Shown: piece by piece, positions 59,677-64,000 of the stretch
Layout: every line of letters starts with the position of its first letter
Numbering within the stretch: the stretch's first letter is position 1
Source: Thermoleophilia bacterium UBA6103
GTDB taxonomy: Bacteria; Actinomycetota; Thermoleophilia; UBA2241
DNA: 64,000 bases
Direction of reading: 5' to 3'
Assembly: GCA_002423545.1 (NCBI GenBank)
Contig: DIWP01000023.1
Coordinates: 10,770 to 74,769 of the forward strand
Translations under genes and position numbers: made by a program
The notes under the pieces: model-generated
What the model was told of the DNA's origin: nothing
Databases searched by the model: none
The model's input: the letters and a program-made list of their open reading frames with translations, nothing else

Positions 59677-61386
59677 TCACTCCAGGATGAAGTACAGCTT
59701 GCGGGCGGCGTTGTCGCCGTACAGGCTCTTCGCCTGGATGTCGAAGTCGAACACCGCGCCGGAGCCGAAGGTGGCCCATTCCGAGAAGCAGTCCCGGAAG
59801 GAGACCGTGAACGACACCGTGTTCGTGGCGCTGGACGCCCGGTCGACGGTCGGGTCGACAACGCCCTCGTCACCGGCGCCGATCGGGATCGTCACACCGT
59901 TGGCCGAGGCGTTCGAGTAGGCGCCGCGGGCATCGTGACTACCGGGCAGGTCGGGCCCACCATCGAAGGCCTTGGCGGCATTGGGGATGTCCGCGTTGTA
60001 CATCAGCCCACCGATGTCGATCCACGCTCCCGCACCGCCGGGCTCCCCGGCGGTCGCCTTCCGCTGTGGGCGCCACCAGGTGAGCGTCACCGCGGTGGCC
60101 CCCGACGGCACGACGAGACGAGAGCCCGGCGTCATGCCGTGGACGGAGCCGCCGTCCGACTCATAGGAGACCATCGTAGCGGCGGCGTCCGTGTCGAACC
60201 GATACGACTGCAGCGCCGGAGCCGTGTTGAACACGAAGTTCAAGGTGCCCGGATACCTGCTCCCGGCGGCCGTCTGCAGAAAGCAGTCGCCGGCGCCGAT
60301 CTCTGTCGGCAGGGCCCCGGGTGAGATCTGCGCATCCATGCCGCCCGGCATGATCGAGAGGGCGAGGGACGTACCGCTGTAGGTGGCGGGACCGCCGTTG
60401 ACCCGCGGGTACGCGACGCCGTCCACGGTATGCGGCAGACAGTAGCTGTTGCCGAGGCCGTCGAGCGTCGCCGTGGCGCCGCCGACGATCTGCGTGGCCA
60501 GCGAGACGGTCCGCGGCAGCTCGCGGGCGATCAGAGCGTCCACGTCGGCGATGCCCGGGATGTTCACATTGATGGATGCGCGGTCGGTCAGCTTGAAGTT
60601 GGAGAAGACACGGAACTGCGCGTCCTGCGGGCCGGGGCCGGGTGGCGGCGCCGGCGCCGGATCGTCGCGCAACCACGATGACGCGACCTGTGACTGAGCC
60701 GACCGGGCGCCGGTGACGACGTCCCTGGTCGACGCCAGGCGAGCGTTCGGCCTCCGTGAGCCGCGTCCGGTCCTATCCACGTTGTCGAGGATCAGGTTGC
60801 CGTTGTCGTCGATGTCGAAGGCGCCGACGATGCCGTCGCGGTCCAGATCGCCGCCGGCACCCTGCAGGCCTCTGGGCGTCGTTGTCCTGACGCGGCCCAG
60901 CTTGCCGGCACCGACGGGCGTGCCGCGCTTGGCTCTGACCGTGTAGGCGGCCGCCGTCTGGACGCGGCTCTTCGGCACCCTCTTCGCCAATGCGTAGCCG
61001 CGCTTCAGCGTGACGGTCCCGATCTTGAGGCTCCCGCCGCCCTTGACGGTCGCATACGCCGCGGCCCTCCCGGCCTTCAACACGATCGGCCCGAAGTACG
61101 ACCCGTCGGCCTTGACGAGATGCAGGGTGGCATTCCCGATCCTGACGCCCCTGATCGCGAAGCGGCCGGCGGTGGTCCGGATGGTGGCCTTCTTGGCCGT
61201 GCCGTCGGCCTGTACCACCACCACCTGATAGCCCCTGGCCTTCTTCACGGCGCCGGACACGCCGGCCGCCGCCGCCGGCCCGGCGCCCACGACGGCGACG
61301 AGCAGTGCCGCCAGCACCATCGCCACCGTGACCGGGGCGCGGCGGCCGATCCGCGATCCGTTCCGTCCATCAAGTCGACCGACCAT
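59677..61386 (-). CDS. Large secreted protein of unknown function
   Basis: The 569-residue protein has a Sec signal (VTVAMVLAALLVAVVGAGPA, cleavage near AAAAG) and no membrane anchor. Residues 45-160 form a Lys/Val-rich beta region. At about 185-205 is a calcium-type loop DLDRDGIVGAFDIDDNGNLI, like EF-hand/dockerin repeats. After a Pro-rich linker (PAPAPPPGPGPQD) comes a beta-rich domain of about 330 residues with paired Cys. I do not recognise the family. It may be a surface or matrix protein. Confidence 0.6.
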   Translation of the reverse strand: MVGRLDGRNGSRIGRRAPVTVAMVLAALLVAVVGAGPAAAAGVSGAVKKARGYQVVVVQADGTAKKATIRTTAGRFAIRGVRIGNATLHLVKADGSYFGPIVLKAGRAAAYATVKGGGSLKIGTVTLKRGYALAKRVPKSRVQTAAAYTVRAKRGTPVGAGKLGRVRTTTPRGLQGAGGDLDRDGIVGAFDIDDNGNLILDNVDRTGRGSRRPNARLASTRDVVTGARSAQSQVASSWLRDDPAPAPPPGPGPQDAQFRVFSNFKLTDRASINVNIPGIADVDALIARELPRTVSLATQIVGGATATLDGLGNSYCLPHTVDGVAYPRVNGGPATYSGTSLALSIMPGGMDAQISPGALPTEIGAGDCFLQTAAGSRYPGTLNFVFNTAPALQSYRFDTDAAATMVSYESDGGSVHGMTPGSRLVVPSGATAVTLTWWRPQRKATAGEPGGAGAWIDIGGLMYNADIPNAAKAFDGGPDLPGSHDARGAYSNASANGVTIPIGAGDEGVVDPTVDRASSATNTVSFTVSFRDCFSEWATFGSGAVFDFDIQAKSLYGDNAARKLYFILE

Positions 61387-61704
61387 GACCAGCCCCTTTC
61401 GACGTCCTGAGACATGTATCGGCCGGGCACGTCCCCGACTCCATTCCGGGCCGCCGCGGCCCGCTCCCGGGAAGCACCCCTCTTTGCAGCACTTTCATTG
61501 CGAGGCAAGCGATCCGTTGCCGGGCCTGCCGACGCTCTTTCCGCGATCACGACCATCGACGACCGGCAGACGACACGCCGCAGGCGAAGCTCTTCCTGCC
61601 GCCCGATCTCGCCTCCGGCGTTGACACGCTGTGCTACCATGCGGCCAGCATCCGTCCGGGCTCGCGAGCCGACCGGCTCGCGGCGGAGCAGAGGGGGCGA
61701 GGTG
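61387..61704. other. Intergenic region without a recognisable gene
   Basis: About 320 bp upstream of the secreted-protein gene and of the Cys-rich operon. TGCTACCAT at 61629-61637 resembles an extended -10 for the rightward genes, with TTGACA too close to serve as its -35. No other structure was seen. Confidence 0.4.
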
Positions 61705-61986
61705 ATGACCTCGCACGCGCTCTCCAGAGACGTGCTGATGCCGCGACAGGCATGCGGACGGCGCCTCAGCGCCGTCGGGGTCCCGTGCGGACCCACGTGC
61801 CACCCTCCGGCCCCCCGCTCTCATCACCCCGGGGAGACCCCGGCTCCTGCACGTGATCCCGGCGCCCGCATCCTTCGGCCGGCCGCCTGCCGCGCGTATG
61901 CGGGACCGGCCGCGGACACCCTCGCGCACCACGCTTCGCCGGCCGACCCGCTCGTACCCGACCACCCGGCACAGGAGGATCGATGA
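61705..61986 (+). CDS. Possible 93-codon upstream ORF coupled to the Cys-rich gene
   Basis: ATG 61705 follows GGGGGCGAGGTG and the frame (MTSHALSRDVLMPRQACGRR at the start) ends at TGA inside the next ATG (ATGA). The composition is rich in Pro, His and Ala with no family resemblance, so the peptide may not matter. The overlap could couple translation of the following gene. Chance is a real alternative. Confidence 0.3.
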   Translation: MTSHALSRDVLMPRQACGRRLSAVGVPCGPTCHPPAPRSHHPGETPAPARDPGARILRPAACRAYAGPAADTLAHHASPADPLVPDHPAQEDR

Positions 61987-62501
61987 GCACCTGCGACCAC
62001 CGCTGGTCCATGACCGACATCCGCAGCGGCTACCTCGTCGTCGAGGGCTGCTATCACTGCGGGGCTCGCAGCTCGTTCTTCTCCACGGAGCCGGTGGCGC
62101 CGGTCGACGAATACCGCGAGGGGCCCCACTTCTGGGAGTACCGCGGCAGCTACCAGGCGGTCAGCTTCAACCTGGTCTGCGAGAAGTGCGGCCAGAAGGT
62201 CGACCTCAGTGACATGGCCGGCCTCATGCTCTCGACGTGTACCGACCCTGAGTGCCGGGTCGGTGCCCTGGCCGCCTCACAGCCGCCCGGCACCACCATC
62301 TACGTGGCGCTGTGCTACGACTCGAGCCACGCCTCCGGTCACTGCGTCAGCCAGGCCGGCATCACGGCCCTCAACGAGTACTTCAACCAGCGCCTGCGCT
62401 CAGGCCGCAGGAGGATCGTGGTGGTGCCGTGCAGCATGTGCAACGACCTCGACCGCTGCCGGGGCATCGTCCTCGCCGACACCGGCCTGACCGAGCTCTG
62501 A
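61983..62501 (+). CDS. Cys-rich putative metal/Fe-S protein of unknown function
   Basis: I do not recognise a named family. The 172-residue protein has Cys pairs typical of zinc ribbons or clusters: CYHCG (23-27), CEKCG, STCTDPECR, then CYDSSHASGHC and CSMCNDLDRCRG near the end. The last block, after a hydrophobic RRRIVVVP, looks like a separate site. AGGAGG is 5 nt before the ATG. It is the first recognised gene of a rightward set with the DRTGG and NuoE/NuoF-like genes, so a role in maturation or electron transfer of that complex is plausible. Confidence 0.6.
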   Translation: MSTCDHRWSMTDIRSGYLVVEGCYHCGARSSFFSTEPVAPVDEYREGPHFWEYRGSYQAVSFNLVCEKCGQKVDLSDMAGLMLSTCTDPECRVGALAASQPPGTTIYVALCYDSSHASGHCVSQAGITALNEYFNQRLRSGRRRIVVVPCSMCNDLDRCRGIVLADTGLTEL

Positions 62502-62537
62502 GAGACCAAGCCCGACTCCGCAGAAAGGGGACGCTTC

Positions 62538-62867
62538 ATGAGGATCTCCGAGGTCGTCGACACGACCGCACTCGAGGCGCTCAACGCCTGGGACGACGAC
62601 GACGTCGCCGGCGTGTACATCTCCGACATGGTGTCGGACATCATCACCGGCGCCCAGGCGGGCAACGTGCTGGTCACCCTGCAGACCCACAAGAACCTGA
62701 TCGCGGCGGCCAACCTGGTCGACGTGGCGATGGTGGTCTTCGTGCGCGACAAGCGCCCGGCCGACGACGTCCTGGAGCTGGCCGACAAGGCCGGCATCCC
62801 GCTCTTCGTCAGCGCCGACGACACCTGGACGTACGCCGTCAAGCTGTACGAGCTCGGCATGCGGTGA
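62538..62867 (+). CDS. DRTGG-domain protein
   Basis: The 109-residue protein reads ISEVVDTTALEALNAWDDDD, VAGVYISDMVSDIITGAQAG, NVLVTLQTHKNLIAAANLVD and ends ADDTWTYAVKLYELG, which fits stand-alone DRTGG domains encoded beside Fe-only hydrogenase and NAD-linked Fe-S complexes. Their role is unknown; a regulatory nucleotide- or ligand-binding job is suggested. The stop overlaps the GTG of the next gene. Confidence 0.8.
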   Translation: MRISEVVDTTALEALNAWDDDDVAGVYISDMVSDIITGAQAGNVLVTLQTHKNLIAAANLVDVAMVVFVRDKRPADDVLELADKAGIPLFVSADDTWTYAVKLYELGMR

Positions 62868-63373
62868 CCGCGGCAGTGGCCTCTACGACGTGCCGGTGCC
62901 GGAGCGGCGGGCAGACCGGCGACGACCCTCTGAGCGCCATCCTGGCGACGTGCAGCGGCGAGCGGCCCGAGCTGGTCGCCGTCCTGCAGCAGGCGCAGGA
63001 CGCGCTCGGCTACCTCTCGGCCGAAACGATCCGCCGCATCGCCCGTCGCCTGCGTCTCTCCGAAAGCGACGTCTTCGGCGTGGCCACGTTCTACGCCGAG
63101 TTCCGCTTCTCCCCGCCGGGACGGCACCGGCTCCGCGTCTGTCTCGGCACCGCCTGCCACGTCAAGGGCGGCGTGCAGATGATGCAGACCATCGAGCGCC
63201 GGCTGGGCGTCGGCGCCGGTGAGACCACGCCCGACGGCGAGTACGAGGTCGAGCGTGTGGCCTGCCTGGGCTGCTGCGCACTGGCGCCGGTGATCACCCT
63301 GGACGATCAGATCCACGGTCAGATGAACGTGATCGAGCTGCAGAGCCTGCTGGATGCGCGCACAGACGACTGA
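62864..63373 (+). CDS. NuoE-like [2Fe-2S] subunit (24-kDa type, HndA-like)
   Basis: The 169-residue protein has the NuoE pattern: helical LVAVLQQAQDALGYLSAETI, SDVFGVATFYAEFRF, and a thioredoxin-like domain with the [2Fe-2S] ligands in VCLGTACHVKGG and ERVACLGCCALAPVI. It passes electrons between NAD(P)H and a partner Fe-S protein, as in bifurcating hydrogenases, formate dehydrogenases or complex I. It uses a GTG start overlapping the DRTGG stop. The N-terminal 25 residues (CRCRSGG) are variable. Confidence 0.92.
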   Translation: MTAAVASTTCRCRSGGQTGDDPLSAILATCSGERPELVAVLQQAQDALGYLSAETIRRIARRLRLSESDVFGVATFYAEFRFSPPGRHRLRVCLGTACHVKGGVQMMQTIERRLGVGAGETTPDGEYEVERVACLGCCALAPVITLDDQIHGQMNVIELQSLLDARTDD

Positions 63374-64000
63374 ACAGGCGCAGGGCGAGCGCCGGGCGTC
63401 ACCGCGGCGGCGCACGGGCCGGCGACCGGAGCGGGCACAGCGCATCTTCGCGGCCCTGATGGCAGCCCGCGACCCCGAGGCCCCCATCGCCGACGATACC
63501 CGGGCCGAGGTCCGCCTCTGCGCCGGCAGCGCCTGCCACGCGTCGGGTCGCCTCGCCGTGCGGGCGGCCTTCGAAGAAGAGCTGGCCGCCCGTGGGCTCA
63601 CCGACACCGTCCGCATCGTCGAGACCGGCTGCCACGGCTTCTGCGAACGCGGGCCCATCGTGGTGCTCTGGCCCAAAGGGCTGTTCTACGGCCATGTGGA
63701 AGCGGCAGACGTACCGAAGATCGTCGCCGCCAGCATCGTCGGCGACGACGTCTACAAGAAGCGCCTCTACAAGGACCCCCAGACACGGCAGATCGTCGCA
63801 CGGGCCGCCGAGATCCCCTTCTACAGCGAACAGCAGCGGCTGGTCCTGGCGCTCAACGGACGCATCGACCCCTACTCCATCGACGACTACCTCGCCCACG
63901 ACGGGTACCGCTCGCTGGCCGCCGTGCTGGCAGACGACGACCCCGATGCGGTCATCGAGACGCTCACCGCGTCGGGGCTGCGCGGCCGCGGCGGCGCCGG
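63354..64000 (+). CDS. NuoF-like/HndC-like NADH-binding subunit (partial)
   Basis: The frame is open to the window edge (about 215 codons). After a basic N-terminus comes a ferredoxin-like [2Fe-2S] domain (VRLCAGSACHASGRLAVRAA and VETGCHGFCERGPIVVLWP, four Cys), then the linker typical of HndC/HoxF-type NuoF proteins (YSIDDYLAHDGYRSL) and the start of the flavin domain, SGLRGRGGAG. It would oxidise or reduce NAD(P) with FMN. Start ATG 63354 overlaps the previous gene by 20 bp; ATG 63459 is an alternative. The next genes should tell hydrogenase from formate dehydrogenase. Confidence 0.88.
   Translation, partial: MRAQTTEQAQGERRASPRRRTGRRPERAQRIFAALMAARDPEAPIADDTRAEVRLCAGSACHASGRLAVRAAFEEELAARGLTDTVRIVETGCHGFCERGPIVVLWPKGLFYGHVEAADVPKIVAASIVGDDVYKKRLYKDPQTRQIVARAAEIPFYSEQQRLVLALNGRIDPYSIDDYLAHDGYRSLAAVLADDDPDAVIETLTASGLRGRGGA

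Overview
The window is very GC-rich and densely packed and looks like a chromosome segment of a deep-branching, probably anaerobic Actinomycetota lineage. Grounds: actinobacterial-type heliorhodopsin, infC-rpmI-rplT and argCJB/RGH clusters in high-GC codon usage, two oxygen-sensitive Mo/Fe-S enzyme systems, and a NuoE/NuoF-like electron-transfer module at the right edge. This is inference; no rRNA or tRNA gene was seen. No CRISPR array and no recognisable insertion sequence were seen.

Layout. 1-4.6 kb (minus strand): pyrogallol-phloroglucinol transhydroxylase-like alpha and beta subunits, followed by a molybdenum-cofactor riboswitch and a mobA-mobB fusion cut by the window edge. 5.0-7.95 kb: an integron-type cassette array (two good attC sites, one decayed) carrying hicBA, higBA, a GNAT gene, a methyltransferase and a higA remnant, without an integrase. 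8-9.1 kb: a TfoX-N protein and an unknown. 9.4-12.9 kb: a second, divergent transhydroxylase-family operon. The same two-dyad motif lies upstream of both Mo-enzyme operons. 13-20 kb: an IclR regulator, a 79-bp repeat in two copies, an iclR fragment, a secreted hydrolase-like protein, a broken P-type ATPase, HtrA and a receiver-domain protein. 20-29 kb: arginine biosynthesis (argC-J-B, a degenerate argB-like gene, argR, argG, argH) plus a 3-methyladenine glycosylase. 29-31 kb: a methyltransferase and toxin-antitoxin genes. 31-37.3 kb: pheT, pheS, a SpoU methyltransferase, rplT, rpmI, infC. 37.5-48.8 kb: mixed metabolism (Moco-sulfurase-like protein, degenerate Nudix, acetamidase family, VapBC, thrS, DUF389, cyclopropane-fatty-acid-synthase-like, rhodanese, aquaporin). 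49 kb: heliorhodopsin. 50.9-56.6 kb: a compact operon of split transketolase, class III aminotransferase, a small ferredoxin-fold protein and two related SCP2-like proteins. 56.9-61.4 kb: drug exporter, GAF-GGDEF protein and a large secreted protein. 61.7-64 kb: a Cys-rich protein, a DRTGG protein, NuoE-like and the start of a NuoF-like subunit.

Most notable observations: (1) argC and the argB-like gene are each preceded by a near-identical promoter and an arginine-rich leader peptide starting MRQ and sharing VRP(S/T)AVRR plus exactly 11 residues before the stop, which suggests paired arginine attenuators; (2) the argB-like gene keeps the N-acetylglutamate-kinase fold ends but has lost its catalytic motifs; (3) a shared tandem-dyad operator links the two Mo-enzyme operons; (4) the cassette array has matching R'/R'' ends but no integrase; (5) the split-transketolase/aminotransferase/SCP2 cluster has no function I can name. 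Many conserved enzymes here (PheS, PheT, ThrS, SpoU, class V aminotransferase, transketolase) also carry Ala/Gly/Pro-rich insertions in surface loops.
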